From CAZJLP01 sp964546955 (GTDB lineage: Bacteria; Verrucomicrobiota; Verrucomicrobiia; Opitutales; Opitutaceae): a stretch of DNA of 64,000 nucleotides. The notes beneath the pieces are model-generated. The model saw only the letters and a program-made list of their open reading frames with translations. It was not told the origin of the DNA and ran no database searches. Below are positions 52,911 through 62,434 of this stretch, piece after piece; within the stretch, counting starts at the first letter, position 1, and each line of letters begins with the position of its first letter. The position numbers and the translations under genes were made by a program. The stretch is from the NCBI GenBank assembly GCA_964546955.1, contig CAZJLP010000004.1, positions 1-64,000 on the forward strand. The letters are read 5' to 3'.

Positions 52911-53612
52911 ATGAAAGTCGCGTTCGTCAGTGGCACGAGCATCGTCAATTCGGAACTTTTCCGGAATTGGGAGGTTCGGACAATCTCCACCTCTTATGGC
53001 GACGTGACCTATAAGCAACGTGGGGACCAAGTCCTGATTAACCGACATGGATACGGTTTTCCCAAGCCGCCGCATTCAATCAATTACCGGGCTAACATAC
53101 GCGGTTTGGCGGATCTTGGTTTCACGGACATTGTTTCTCTTAACTCCGTCGGCTCGCTCAAAGAGCAGCTCACTCCGGGTTCGCTCGTTTCCTGCGCGGA
53201 TTATGTGTGCCTTCAGCAGGGCCCGCAGACTTTTTTCGACGACGAACTGAAAGGGGGAGCGCCAGGGATCGACAACAACCTGATCCCGCTGATCGCGCAA
53301 AACTTGGCGCCTGAATTCGCGCTTCAGTGCGGCAAGACTTACGTGCAGATGCGCGGACCGCGCTTCGAGACGAAGGCTGAAATCGCCATCGTGAAAACCT
53401 GGGGAGACGTGATTGGTATGACCGCCGCGCATGAGGCCGACCTCTGCCGCGAAATAGGTCTTAGGTACAACTCTCTCGCCATCGTCGACAACTACGCGAA
53501 CGGTCTGATGAACGAGGAAATCGATTTCGAGAAATTTAAAGAGCGGGTCCGGGCCAACCAAGCCAAGGTGAACCGATTGTTCGAACGGTTGCTGGAGATC
53601 CTGGGGAAGTAG
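52911..53612 (+). CDS. Purine nucleoside / methylthioadenosine phosphorylase family protein
   Basis: 233 residues. NRHGYGFPKPPHSINYRANI and TYVQMRGPRFETKAEIAIVK are phosphate- and sugar-site motifs of the MTAP/PNP-II family. The base-specificity region reads VIGMTAAHEADLCREIGLRY and IVDNYANG. Human MTAP has an Asp there for adenine; the VDNYANG of this protein is closer to methylthioinosine-type enzymes (NWAAG), so the base preference is uncertain. Salvages 5'-methylthionucleosides. The TAG stop is the first unit of a TAGCGAG heptamer repeat. Confidence 0.87.
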   Translation: MKVAFVSGTSIVNSELFRNWEVRTISTSYGDVTYKQRGDQVLINRHGYGFPKPPHSINYRANIRGLADLGFTDIVSLNSVGSLKEQLTPGSLVSCADYVCLQQGPQTFFDDELKGGAPGIDNNLIPLIAQNLAPEFALQCGKTYVQMRGPRFETKAEIAIVKTWGDVIGMTAAHEADLCREIGLRYNSLAIVDNYANGLMNEEIDFEKFKERVRANQAKVNRLFERLLEILGK

Positions 53613-53760
53613 CGAGTAGCGGGTAGCGAGCATCTGGCCGGCTTCGGCCCTACGAAATTGACGCCCGTTCGGCTGAAGATCACCTAGCGTTTTCTCGCGA
53701 GCCACGCGTAGTCCGCAAGGGAATAGCACCGCCAGATGCTCGCTACTCGCTCCCGCCACT
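53608..53760. repeat. Palindromic element with period-7 arms (TAGCGAG type), copy 3
   Basis: The left arm (53608-53639) starts at the phosphorylase stop codon (TAGCGAG, TAGCGGG, TAGCGAG, CATCTGGC); the right arm (53731-53760) is the mirror (GCCAGATGCTCGCTACTCGC). The loop is 91 bases. The two flanking genes are co-directional. Confidence 0.85.
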
Positions 53761-53844
53761 GACCGGCGTTCCCCCTGTTAATTTTCCGTTATACTCGCTG
53801 CGGCCGATTCGCATCTTTAGGCACGGTTTGACCGTCTAGTGGAC

Positions 53845-54834
53845 ATGGACAGCCTTCAGCCCATGAGCGACTTCGTGTCCGGCCCCGCTATTTCCCAAGC
53901 CAAGAAGATTTTCGACCGCATGCGGGAAAACATGCGGCTGACGATCAAAGGCAAGGACGACGTGGTGGAACAGGTGCTCATCTGCCTGGCGGCCGGCGGC
54001 CACGTCCTAATCGAGGACCTTCCGGGCGTCGGAAAAACGACTCTGGCCTATTCGCTGGCGCGCTCGATGGACTGCGCGTTTTCCCGCATTCAATTCACCA
54101 GCGACCTTTTGCCGAGCGATGTCACCGGAGTCGCGATCTACGACGAAACAACCCGGCGATTCATGTTCAAGAAAGGACCCGTGTTCGCGAACGTCGTGCT
54201 GGCCGATGAAATCAATCGCGCCACGCCGAAGACGCAATCCGCCTTGCTCGAAGTGATGGATCGGGCCCGCGTCACTGTCGACGGCGACTCGCATTCCGTG
54301 GGAGCGCCCTTCATGGTTTTCGCGACGCAAAATCCGGTGGACTACGAGGGCACCTTTCCTCTGCCGGAAAGCCAGATGGACCGTTTTCTTATGCGGCTTC
54401 ATATGGGTTATCCTGGCCCGGCGGACGAACTTGATATTCTTCGCTCGGCCCGCACGGCGTACGACTCCATTCAGCTGAACCCGGTCGCCGCGCAGGCTGA
54501 CGTTTCGACGCTGCAACAGCTGACAACCCAGGTCTTCATCGAGGAGTCGGTCTTGGAGTTTCTGCTCAAGATCGTCGCTGCGACGCGGACCGAAACCGAA
54601 TTCAAAGCCGGTATTAGCGTCCGCGGCGGACTGGCGCTCAAACACGCCGCGCAGGCCCGGGCCCTTGCTCGCGGCCGCGACTTTGTCGTGCCGGAAGACG
54701 TGGTGGAACTGGCGGGTCCAGTACTCGCTCATCGGCTCGCACTCTTGCGGCCGGGCTCGGACGCGCTCGAAGAACGCCGCGCCGTAGCCAACGTGTTGAA
54801 GCGCATTCTCTCCTCCTTGCCTGCACCGGTTTGA
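53845..54834 (+). CDS. MoxR-family AAA+ ATPase
   Basis: 329 residues from the ATG at 53845 (a GTG six bases earlier and an ATG at 53863 are alternatives). Walker A is EDLPGVGKTTLAYSLARSMD, Walker B is VFANVVLADEINRATPKTQS, and ATQNPVDYEGTFPLPESQMD and DRFLMRLHMGYP are MoxR sensor motifs. MoxR proteins are chaperones that insert cofactors or fold proteins with VWA/DUF58 partners. It heads an operon with DUF58 and transglutaminase genes, the usual set-up. Confidence 0.94.
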   Translation: MDSLQPMSDFVSGPAISQAKKIFDRMRENMRLTIKGKDDVVEQVLICLAAGGHVLIEDLPGVGKTTLAYSLARSMDCAFSRIQFTSDLLPSDVTGVAIYDETTRRFMFKKGPVFANVVLADEINRATPKTQSALLEVMDRARVTVDGDSHSVGAPFMVFATQNPVDYEGTFPLPESQMDRFLMRLHMGYPGPADELDILRSARTAYDSIQLNPVAAQADVSTLQQLTTQVFIEESVLEFLLKIVAATRTETEFKAGISVRGGLALKHAAQARALARGRDFVVPEDVVELAGPVLAHRLALLRPGSDALEERRAVANVLKRILSSLPAPV

Positions 54835-54870
54835 TCGAAAGCATGGGCGGCCCTTGCCGTCTCTCTCCTA

Positions 54871-56049
54871 GTGAAAGAACAACCGTCTCGTATCAGCATA
54901 GCATCCTCCTGGCAGGGACCTGGCGCTCGTGCGGGCTGGGAGGTTTATTTTTGGCGCACCTTGCTTTGGACCTTCATCTATCCGGTCCGCCGGCAGAGGG
55001 TCCACCCGACACTGCCCGGCTTGGTTCTCGTCGTTCTCTCGCTCGGCGTCGGCACCGCCGCTTACAACTCGGCCAGCAATATTCTGTTCATCACGCTCTC
55101 CCTCCTGCTCTCATGTTTGGTGCTCAGCGGTGTGCTTTCATGGTTGAATTTCCGGGGACTCCGGTGGCGGCTGCAGGTGCAACCACCGCTGCGCGTGGGG
55201 ATGGAGCATGTGGTAAAGGTCGAGTTGAGAAATACGAAGCGCGTCCTTCCGACCTACGGTCTATGGTTTGAATTGCGCGCGGGGAGCGCGCAGGGATCGT
55301 CGACCATCGCGTTGCGCGAGCGGCTCGATCCTCATGGCGAAGCGGAGATGGAGTGGCAGTTTCGCCCCGTGCAACGCGGGTTGCAGGCGATCGAGCTCCT
55401 CGCGGTCGGTTCCGCGTTTCCGTTTGGGTTCTTGAGAAAGAGCCTGACCGCCAATCTCCGCCACGACGTGGTCGTCTGGCCCGCGCCGGTGGAGTACCGA
55501 CGCTTCCCTGTACCGGCCTGGCAGCGGGCCCATTTCGGCGAAGTGGTGCCACGGCTCGGCCACAGCGGAGACCTGCTGGCCCTGCGGCAGTACGAACCGG
55601 GCGATTCTCACCGGCAGATCCATTGGAAAGCGAGCGCGCGACTCCGCCAACTGGTCGTTCGGCAGTTCGCGGCCGAGAGCCAGGATGGCTTCTCGCTCTG
55701 GCTGCAGACGTCAACCGACATCTGGACTCGTCCCGAGCAGTTCGAACTCTTGTGTAGCTTCGTCGCCACTTTGGCCGAAGACCTGTTTAAGACCGGCAAA
55801 CTGTACTACGTCACGATCGACGATCAGCCGTTTTCCTCCATCCGTCACCTGCGCGATCTCGAGGTGTTTCTCGACGATCTGGCCCGTGCGACGCCGGGAG
55901 GAGCGCTCCCACCCGGGGAAGAGTCGCGCAAACCGCGACCGGGCCGAGGGATTTCCCTCACGAGGCGGCGCAATGTCATCACCTTCGCTCCCGACGGTCC
56001 TCGGGGAGTCGCAGCCTATGTCGATGGTCAAAAAGCGGCCTCAGCTTGA
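54871..56049 (+). CDS. DUF58-domain membrane protein
   Basis: 392 residues from a GTG. Two membrane helices lie near residues 50-90 (LPGLVLVVLSLGVGTAAYNS; ILFITLSLLLSCLVLSGVLS). The DUF58 signature is YEPGDSHRQIHWKASARLRQ. It lacks the MIDAS-type VWA motif but has the family's tail. Usually a partner of MoxR. It starts 36 bases after moxR and overlaps the next gene by 32 bases, so all three are co-expressed. Confidence 0.9.
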   Translation: MKEQPSRISIASSWQGPGARAGWEVYFWRTLLWTFIYPVRRQRVHPTLPGLVLVVLSLGVGTAAYNSASNILFITLSLLLSCLVLSGVLSWLNFRGLRWRLQVQPPLRVGMEHVVKVELRNTKRVLPTYGLWFELRAGSAQGSSTIALRERLDPHGEAEMEWQFRPVQRGLQAIELLAVGSAFPFGFLRKSLTANLRHDVVVWPAPVEYRRFPVPAWQRAHFGEVVPRLGHSGDLLALRQYEPGDSHRQIHWKASARLRQLVVRQFAAESQDGFSLWLQTSTDIWTRPEQFELLCSFVATLAEDLFKTGKLYYVTIDDQPFSSIRHLRDLEVFLDDLARATPGGALPPGEESRKPRPGRGISLTRRRNVITFAPDGPRGVAAYVDGQKAASA

Positions 56050-58241
56050 GTTCGAGGAACTGCAGCAGCTGAAGTGGCTGCTGGGCGGCGTGCTTGCGCT
56101 CGTCTCGGCCTGGTCCGTTCTTTACGTGGACGTGGATGCCAAGGTCCTGCTCACGTTGATGACGGTCACGGTCCCTCTGGTCACGTTTCGACCCGCTTGG
56201 GTAGCCCGTATCCCGCCTCGACTGCACAAGCTCGTTTTTCCCGCCGTCGTAGCGATCTTTGGCTTCGATTTGTACACCGCCGGCGAGCCGCTGCCGGCCA
56301 TGATCCGGCTGGACATACTCCTCCTCTTGTACCGAACGACGCACTACCGCAAACGGCGGGACGACCTCCAGCTGATCGTTCTGGGGCTATTTCTCGTCGT
56401 GATGGGCGGCGTCCTCTCCATCTCGCCGTTGTTTATCGTTCAGATCATGACGTTTGTGGCCTGCGCCCTGGGTTTGCTGCTGGTGCTCACCCTGACGGAA
56501 CCTCCGCGCAGCCTGGCGAAACCCACCGGCTCTGCACCGGTTGCAACCAGCGCTCCGTTTTCGGGACCCCCGCCATGGACCTCCGTGAAATGGGCGGTGT
56601 TCTACCGGCGGATTTGTGCGGCAATGGACTGGCAAGTCATGCTGTTCGGCGGCGCCCTGTTCGCCGGGGTTGTCGCTTCGACCGTGTTCTTGTTCATGGC
56701 GATTCCCCGCTTCGAACTGCAGAACTCTCTTTTCCTCGACCGTTTTGCCAATCGCCGGTCCTCGAGCGGTTTTTCCGACACGTTGAGATTTGGGGACGTG
56801 TCGGATATTCGCCAGGACTCGCGGGTCGCGTTGAGAATCGACACCGCTGGGGCGAGCCTCCCCAACCAACTCTACTGGCGGATGGTCGTCATGGACGAAT
56901 ACCGCAACCGATCGTTTCGGATGTCAGCCGAACTGAAAGCGCAGGCCTTTGAGGCGGAGAAAACAATCTCCCGCATTCGCGGCGATCGGCTCTGGCAGCG
57001 CGGCGCGGATGCCCTCTGGACCTTTTACCTTGAACCGGGGGCCGGGCGCTATTTCCCCGTAGCAGGTCCATATCGAAGCATCGTCTTCCAGGAGTCGCAG
57101 ACTGTACGCGTCAGCGAACAGTTGAAGCTGATCACCCTCGTCCACGAGCCGATGAGCATGAAGGCGTTCTTGGTCGAAGGGATGAGCACGGCGGCGGAGC
57201 TCCCGGATCCGATTTTCGCCGAACAGCGCGCTTCTTCCCTCGAGGGCGCCGAACCTCGCGCACCTGGCCCGAGCTGGCTCGAGATCGATCTTTCCGCGGC
57301 CGACAAAGACGTCCTGGCCGCCGTCGTCCGCGAGATCACGGAGGGCAGACGCACCACGGCCCGCGAGTTCTCTCGCCGGGCACTGGCCTGGCTTGGCCGG
57401 CGGCATAAGTACGCGCTGCAAATGTCGCTGGAAAAAGGGGAGGGGGATCCGCTTGTTCGCTGGCTCGCTTCCAATCAGCCGGGGCATTGCGAGTTCTTTG
57501 CGGGCGCTTTCACCCTCCTGGCACGGACCGCCGGGCATCCGACCCGCGTGGTTGCGGGCTTTCTCGGCGGGGATTGGAACGAGGATTACCTTATCGTCCG
57601 CAACTCCGACGCGCACGCCTGGTGCGAGATCTTTGATGATGGCGGCTTCTGGCTGAGGGTCGATCCGACGTCCGCCGGCGCGCCGACTGGCTCCGAATCC
57701 GAGCTGGGCGCGGTGTCGTCGACCGTTCGCCACGCCGCATCCGGATGGAGCAGCAAACTCGATCGTTTGAAAATCCTTTGGTACCGCCGGGTGGTCAGTT
57801 TCGAGCGGGACGACCAACGGGAGTTGGTGCGCTCGATCAAAAAATCGGCCGCCGACTCCGGCGACTGGCTGAGCGCCAAAGTGCGCTCCATCGTTCGACG
57901 CCTTTCTGTCTGGTGGGCCAAACCGTGGACCGGTGCCCGCTCGGTAAACGTGGCGGCGGTTCTAGCCGCGGTCGGCTTGTGCGTCTGGCTCTGGCGTCAA
58001 TATAGTCGAACGTTTCGCTGGCGATTCCGCTTGTTTGGACCGAAAGCCGACCCACTCCGGCGCGAAGCCGGCCGGTGGTTGCAAAAGGTCGATGCCCGTC
58101 GCAACGCCCACATTGATTGGCTTCACCTCCACGAACAGCTTCAGCGCCTTCGTTACGGCCGCCGAGGCACCGGACGCGGCCGCGGTTTTTCGCCAAGCCC
58201 GCCGCCTCGTTCGCCGCTGGCCGAAAACGCGGCAGGGATAG
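56018..58241 (+). CDS. TgpA-like membrane transglutaminase (frameshift near 58160)
   Basis: About 740 residues. It starts at the ATG at 56018 (MSMVKKRPQLEFEELQQLKW) inside the DUF58 3' end. Six or so N-terminal membrane helices (DUF3488-like) are followed by a periplasmic transglutaminase core with Cys in WLASNQPGHCEFFAGAFTLL, His in VRNSDAHAWCEIFDD and Asp in WLRVDPTSAG. A C-terminal helix (VNVAAVLAAVGLCVWLWRQY) and a DUF4129-like tail follow. The tail's frame breaks at about 58160: one frame ends ...LQRLRYGRRG, and the typical continuation APDAAAVFRQARRLVRRW lies in the next frame, ending at TAG 58239-58241. Removing one base near 58160 restores it. Real mutation or sequencing error is undecided. 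Confidence 0.85.
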
Positions 58242-58249
58242 GCTCGGGA

Positions 58250-58420
58250 TCTCTGAAAACGGCTCGCAAGGCAGGGGCGGGCCTCCGGACCGCCCGTCGA
58301 AGAGGGAGGTGGCGCGTAAGACTTACGCCCTCCAGCGCTGCACAAATGGTTTCGGGGCACGTTTGCCGTACACGATGGCGAGTCCAGAGGCCTCGCCCTG
58401 CCTTTCGAGCTTCTCGGAGA
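58250..58420. repeat. Dispersed inverted-repeat element, copy C
   Basis: It sits between the convergent transglutaminase and mrdA genes. The left end CTCTGAAAACGGCTCGCAAG matches copy B, and the right end (TGGCGAGTCCAGAGGCCTCG, then CCCTGCCTTTCGAGCTTCTC) mirrors it. GCGCTGCACAA and GTTTGCCGTACACGATGGCG form the core as in copy A. Confidence 0.8.
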
Positions 58421-58426
58421 CGTTTC

Positions 58427-60382
58427 CTAGTGGTTTTCTCTAAACGCCAAAGGCGCGGGGGGCTGTGTTCCGTTCTTCCGGGCGAAATAGCTCTTCAGAA
58501 TCGCGCTCGCGACCGGCACGGCGTACTTGCCGCCGCCGAACGTCTCGTTGGGCGTGTCGCCTTCGACCATCACGGCGATCGCAATCTCCGGCCGCTCCAC
58601 GGGTGCGAAGCAGATAAACCACGCGACGTTGAGTTTGCCGGGCACCTGCGCCGTGCCGGTCTTTCCGGCGACTCGCACGCCGGGCAGTCGCAGCAGGGGA
58701 TCGGTGCTCAACCTTTCCGCCGTTCCGCCCGGCAGCGTGCAGCCTTCCATTCCCTCGATCAACGCAGCGTATTGTTCGCGGGTGAGTCCGATGGGTTCGG
58801 TGCGCTGCATCAAACGCCGCGGATCGTGGATCAAGGTTGGCTTGGTCAAGGTCTCGCCCCGGGCGACGGACGCGGCAAAGCAGGCCATCTGCAGGGGAGT
58901 CGTGAGAACGTATCCCTGTCCAATGGACATGTGCGCGGTGTTGCCTGGGAACCAGCGTTCTGCCCTGGCCCGCATTTTCCAGGCAGGATCGGGGACAAAA
59001 GGACGTGTTTCCGCCGGCAATTCGATGCCCGTTTGACGATCGAAACCGAAACGGCGGGCTTCGGCTGCGATCACATCCACCGTTGTCTGCACGCCATAGG
59101 TGTAGAAGTAAATGTCGCAGCTCTTGGCGATCGCCGTGCGCAGGGTGATGGAGCCGTGATTCGCGTGCCCGTTGTCGCAAGTGAACTTTCCTCCCGCGAT
59201 CGTCATGGACCCTGAGCAGTCTGCGGGGAAGTCGGGCGCGATCGAGCCGCTGCGCAGGCCTGCAATGGTCGTAAGGATCTTGAAGGTAGATCCCGGCGGA
59301 TGGCCCCCTTGCATCGAACGGTTGAGCCACGCTCCACGTTCGTCGATCTCTGCTGAGGCCGCGATGGAGAGCCTCGGCGTGAAGAGATTAAGGTCGTAGT
59401 CGGGTTTGCTGGCGAGCACGAGCACTTCGCCCGTGGAGACGTCGACCGCCACGGCCGCGCCCGTCTGGTCCGCCAGCGCCGACTCGGCTGCTTTTTGAAG
59501 CTGAATATCCAACGAGGTGACGATGTCGTGGCCGGGCACCGGCAGTTTCTTCTGCAGCGGTGGGTTGACCTTGTAGCCGCCGGGATCGACTCGGTAGATC
59601 GATCCCCCGGTATTTCCCTTCAAATTGGCGTCGAATTTGGCCTCGACTCCCGCGCGTCCGGTCAGGCCTTTCATGGCGAAGGTCGGCAAATCGGCGCCCG
59701 CGAAATCCGTGGGTTCCGGTTCCTCCGCCTGGCCGACGTAGCCGAGCGTGTGTGCCGCGGCAGAGCCATGAGGATAATAGCGGACGCTGGATGCGTACAC
59801 CTGGAGCGGCGAGGCCACCGGGAGTTGTTCGAGCAGCTTTGCGTATTCCTCCGCCGTCAGATCGTTCAGCAGAATGTATGGGAGCAGCAATTGCTGGCGG
59901 AAGTGGCGCTCCAATTCCGGGCCGCTGACCTTCTCCGTGCGTCCCAAGGCAACGTTGATCTGGTCGAGGTAGCGCTGCACGACGCTAAAACGCGCGATCT
60001 GCTCCAGCTGCCGCGCATTCGGGATGTCCTTGTCGCCCAGCTCGCGATAATTTTTCCGCACCTGCCGGTATTCGGTTAAGATCTCTCTTCGGAGCTGATC
60101 GAGGAAGAGCGTGACCGAGAAACGCGGCCGATTGCCCACGAGCAGCAAGCCCTGCCGATCGAAGATGTTTCCGCGCGGTCCGGGCACCAGCACGCGCCGT
60201 TGATTCTGTTGTTTTTCACGCTCGTGATAGAGATCCGAGCGGAAGACTTGTTGGTAGGCCAGCCCTCCCGCCAGCACCAGCAGGAGGACGCAGATCGCCG
60301 GATAAAAGAAAATGATACGCGGATCGTAACCCTTGTGGGTTTCGACCAAGCTGGTGGGGCGTTCCGCAGTGCGTTCGGGCAT
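58427..60382 (-). CDS. mrdA: Penicillin-binding protein 2 (cell elongation transpeptidase)
   Basis: 651 residues from the ATG at 60380-60382 (MPERTAERPTSLVETHKGYD); the frame extends 44 codons upstream into mreD, which are not used. One N-terminal helix (IIFFYPAICVLLLVLAGGLA), a dimerisation domain (VPGPRGNIFDRQGLLLVGNR) and the transpeptidase: SxxK Ser365 in HPPGSTFKILTTIA, SxN-type SCD in AIAKSCDIYFYTYG, and KTG in VAGKTGTAQVPGKL. Works with MreBCD in side-wall peptidoglycan synthesis. It starts 14 bases after the mreD stop. No rodA in the window. Confidence 0.95.
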   Translation of the reverse strand: MPERTAERPTSLVETHKGYDPRIIFFYPAICVLLLVLAGGLAYQQVFRSDLYHEREKQQNQRRVLVPGPRGNIFDRQGLLLVGNRPRFSVTLFLDQLRREILTEYRQVRKNYRELGDKDIPNARQLEQIARFSVVQRYLDQINVALGRTEKVSGPELERHFRQQLLLPYILLNDLTAEEYAKLLEQLPVASPLQVYASSVRYYPHGSAAAHTLGYVGQAEEPEPTDFAGADLPTFAMKGLTGRAGVEAKFDANLKGNTGGSIYRVDPGGYKVNPPLQKKLPVPGHDIVTSLDIQLQKAAESALADQTGAAVAVDVSTGEVLVLASKPDYDLNLFTPRLSIAASAEIDERGAWLNRSMQGGHPPGSTFKILTTIAGLRSGSIAPDFPADCSGSMTIAGGKFTCDNGHANHGSITLRTAIAKSCDIYFYTYGVQTTVDVIAAEARRFGFDRQTGIELPAETRPFVPDPAWKMRARAERWFPGNTAHMSIGQGYVLTTPLQMACFAASVARGETLTKPTLIHDPRRLMQRTEPIGLTREQYAALIEGMEGCTLPGGTAERLSTDPLLRLPGVRVAGKTGTAQVPGKLNVAWFICFAPVERPEIAIAVMVEGDTPNETFGGGKYAVPVASAILKSYFARKNGTQPPAPLAFRENH

Positions 60383-60396
60383 GACGCGTGGATGCA

Positions 60397-60921
60397 CTAC
60401 TGCAACCCGCGTTGCTCCCGGCGCAAGCCAACCCCGCCGATTTCTAGCGCGCGTTCGGACAGCGCGAAGAACCAGGGAGTGATGAGGGCCAGGACGACCT
60501 GGCTGGCCAGGCAATCCAGAAACAAGCGGGGCCAGACGGCGAAAGGCAGGCGCCCTCGGACCATGAGCGCTACCGAGAGCGCGAGAAAGATGCCCAAATT
60601 GGCCGAGAGGGCCACCAACAGTCCCACCACATTCTCCTCACGAGGCAGTCGCGCCCGCAGGTTGTAGACGATACCGTGACTCAGAAGCAGGAAAAACGCG
60701 TGCAGCCCGAATGGCACGGGAGCCGCCGCGTCCAAAAACAGTCCACTGATGAAAACCACCCGCGCCCCGTCGCCGTAGTTCATGCGCAGAGCGGGAAAAG
60801 CAACCATCGCGCCGGCGACGAACAAGCTCACATGCCAGATCGCCAGGTAGTGGTTCGTCTGGGATACGATCAGCCAGAGCAGAAAATTGCACGCGATGCT
60901 GAGGGCGAGGCGCCACATCAC
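60397..60921 (-). CDS. mreD: Rod-shape protein MreD
   Basis: 174 residues, polytopic with about five helices (ALSIACNFLLWLIVSQTNHY, WHVSLFVAGAMVAFPALRMN, VVFISGLFLDAAAPVPFGLH, VVGLLVALSANLGIFLALSV, LFLDCLASQVVLALITPWFF). MreD is poorly conserved; the call rests on its place between mreC and mrdA and the topology. It follows the mreC stop by 49 bases. Confidence 0.85.
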   Translation of the reverse strand: MMWRLALSIACNFLLWLIVSQTNHYLAIWHVSLFVAGAMVAFPALRMNYGDGARVVFISGLFLDAAAPVPFGLHAFFLLLSHGIVYNLRARLPREENVVGLLVALSANLGIFLALSVALMVRGRLPFAVWPRLFLDCLASQVVLALITPWFFALSERALEIGGVGLRREQRGLQ

Positions 60922-60970
60922 GGTTCCTCCTTCCGGTGACAGGCTGCGCGGGGAAATGCAAAGACCGCGT

Positions 60971-61867
60971 TCATTCGGCCCTTACCGGTACGAGCACGGT
61001 GACTTCGGTGATCGAGTCCAAACGCTGGTCCAGCAGCACATCGCCCGTCTTGAACAATCCATCCGTGCCCGGTTCCACGCGAGTGATCTGTCCAATGTAG
61101 AGCCCCGGGGGGAAAACGCCGCCGAAGCCGGAGGTGACAAGCCGTTTGGGGGCGGTGGTGTTCGCGTACACATCGTGGGGCACGAATTCGACAATGCCCT
61201 TTGCCGGTCCGAAAGTGGGATTGTTGCCTCCTTGATAGCTGATCGGACGGGTATCGCCCTCAATGCTGGCGGCGATCCGCACCCCCGGGTTGCTGATCAG
61301 GTCGANNNNNNNNNNCTCGCGCAGCATCGCGAGGTCGGGCCGGAAGCCGGTCGCCGCCACGATCAGGTCGACGATCGCGGTGTACGCGCCGACTTCGCTC
61401 ACGCGCCCGACGACGCCGCCGACAAAAATGACCGGCGCGCCCACCGTTATGCCATAATTGCGGCCTTTGCGGATGACCAAACGCTGCCACCAGCCGTTGA
61501 AATCGCGCCGGGCGACGCGGGCGGGCTCGGATCGGTATTCGGCGAAGGAGGGCAGGCGGAGCAATTCCTCCAAACGAGCGACCTCCTTCTCTAGCGCGGT
61601 GTACTTCTGGAGACTGGTCTCGTAGTGGGCATTCAAGTTCGCCACCTTTTTCCCGGCATCGATGAGCTCGTTTTTCGACCGGGTTCGCATCGACCAGAAA
61701 TCCTGCAAGTCCCGAATCGTGGAAAGCGTGGCGTCGACCGGCGCCTCAAACTCGAAGAAACTCAAACGCATCACCCTTTTTACGATGGTCGGGACGATCA
61801 GCCACGCCACGAGAGCGATCCCGAGAACGGCAAAAGGTTTGGCTTGGTCGAATCGTTTGGGAAGCAC
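60971..61867 (-). CDS. mreC: Rod-shape protein MreC (assembly gap inside)
   Basis: 298 residues across a 10-N gap. A basic start and one membrane helix (PFAVLGIALVAWLIVPTIVK) precede a coiled coil (NAHYETSLQKYTALEKEVAR) and the periplasmic beta domains: VIRKGRNYGITVGAPVIFVG, GRVSEVGAYTAIVDLIVAAT, then LVTSGFGGVFPPGLYIGQIT and VLLDQRLDSITEVTVLVPVR. MreC links MreB to the peptidoglycan synthases. The 10 N keep the frame, unlike the other two gaps. The usual mreB partner lies 570 bases upstream, beyond a decayed transposase. Confidence 0.93.
   Translation of the reverse strand: MLPKRFDQAKPFAVLGIALVAWLIVPTIVKRVMRLSFFEFEAPVDATLSTIRDLQDFWSMRTRSKNELIDAGKKVANLNAHYETSLQKYTALEKEVARLEELLRLPSFAEYRSEPARVARRDFNGWWQRLVIRKGRNYGITVGAPVIFVGGVVGRVSEVGAYTAIVDLIVAATGFRPDLAMLREXXXXDLISNPGVRIAASIEGDTRPISYQGGNNPTFGPAKGIVEFVPHDVYANTTAPKRLVTSGFGGVFPPGLYIGQITRVEPGTDGLFKTGDVLLDQRLDSITEVTVLVPVRAE
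61306..61315. other. Assembly gap (10 N) inside mreC
   Basis: Ten unknown bases between ...DLAMLRE and DLISNPGV. The reading frame on both sides agrees with a length of 10 (modulo 3). Confidence 0.9.
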
Positions 61868-61970
61868 GAGTGTCGCCCGCCGGTTTACCGCATCTGGTGC
61901 GCCGTGTGCACGCTAAATAAACGTCCCAAGCGCCGCCCAGAGCACAGACGTAGTCCGAGGACTGCATCCG

Positions 61971-62383
<413 letters not shown>

Positions 62384-62390
62384 TCAACAC

Positions 62391-62417
62391 GGCGCATTAA
62401 GGATAATGCGCCCTACC
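62391..62417 (-). repeat. REP element, right copy (inverted)
   Basis: A perfect 9-bp stem GGCGCATTA/TAATGCGCC around AGGA, followed by CTACC (the mirror of the GTAG head). It differs from the left copy by paired, compensating changes in the stem (GCGTTA to GCATTA and its partner), so the fold is kept. Confidence 0.85.
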
Positions 62418-62434
62418 TTCCGAACCGGGGCGGC

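Noticed and set aside
46258..53760. Heptamer palindromes as possible CRISPR arrays
   Set aside because: There are no regularly spaced identical repeats with unique spacers, and no cas genes.
55685..59215. A 1176-residue open frame covering DUF58's end, the transglutaminase and the antisense of mrdA
   Set aside because: The first part is out of frame with DUF58, the real start is 56018, the frame breaks near 58160, and everything after 58241 is repeat and antisense mrdA.
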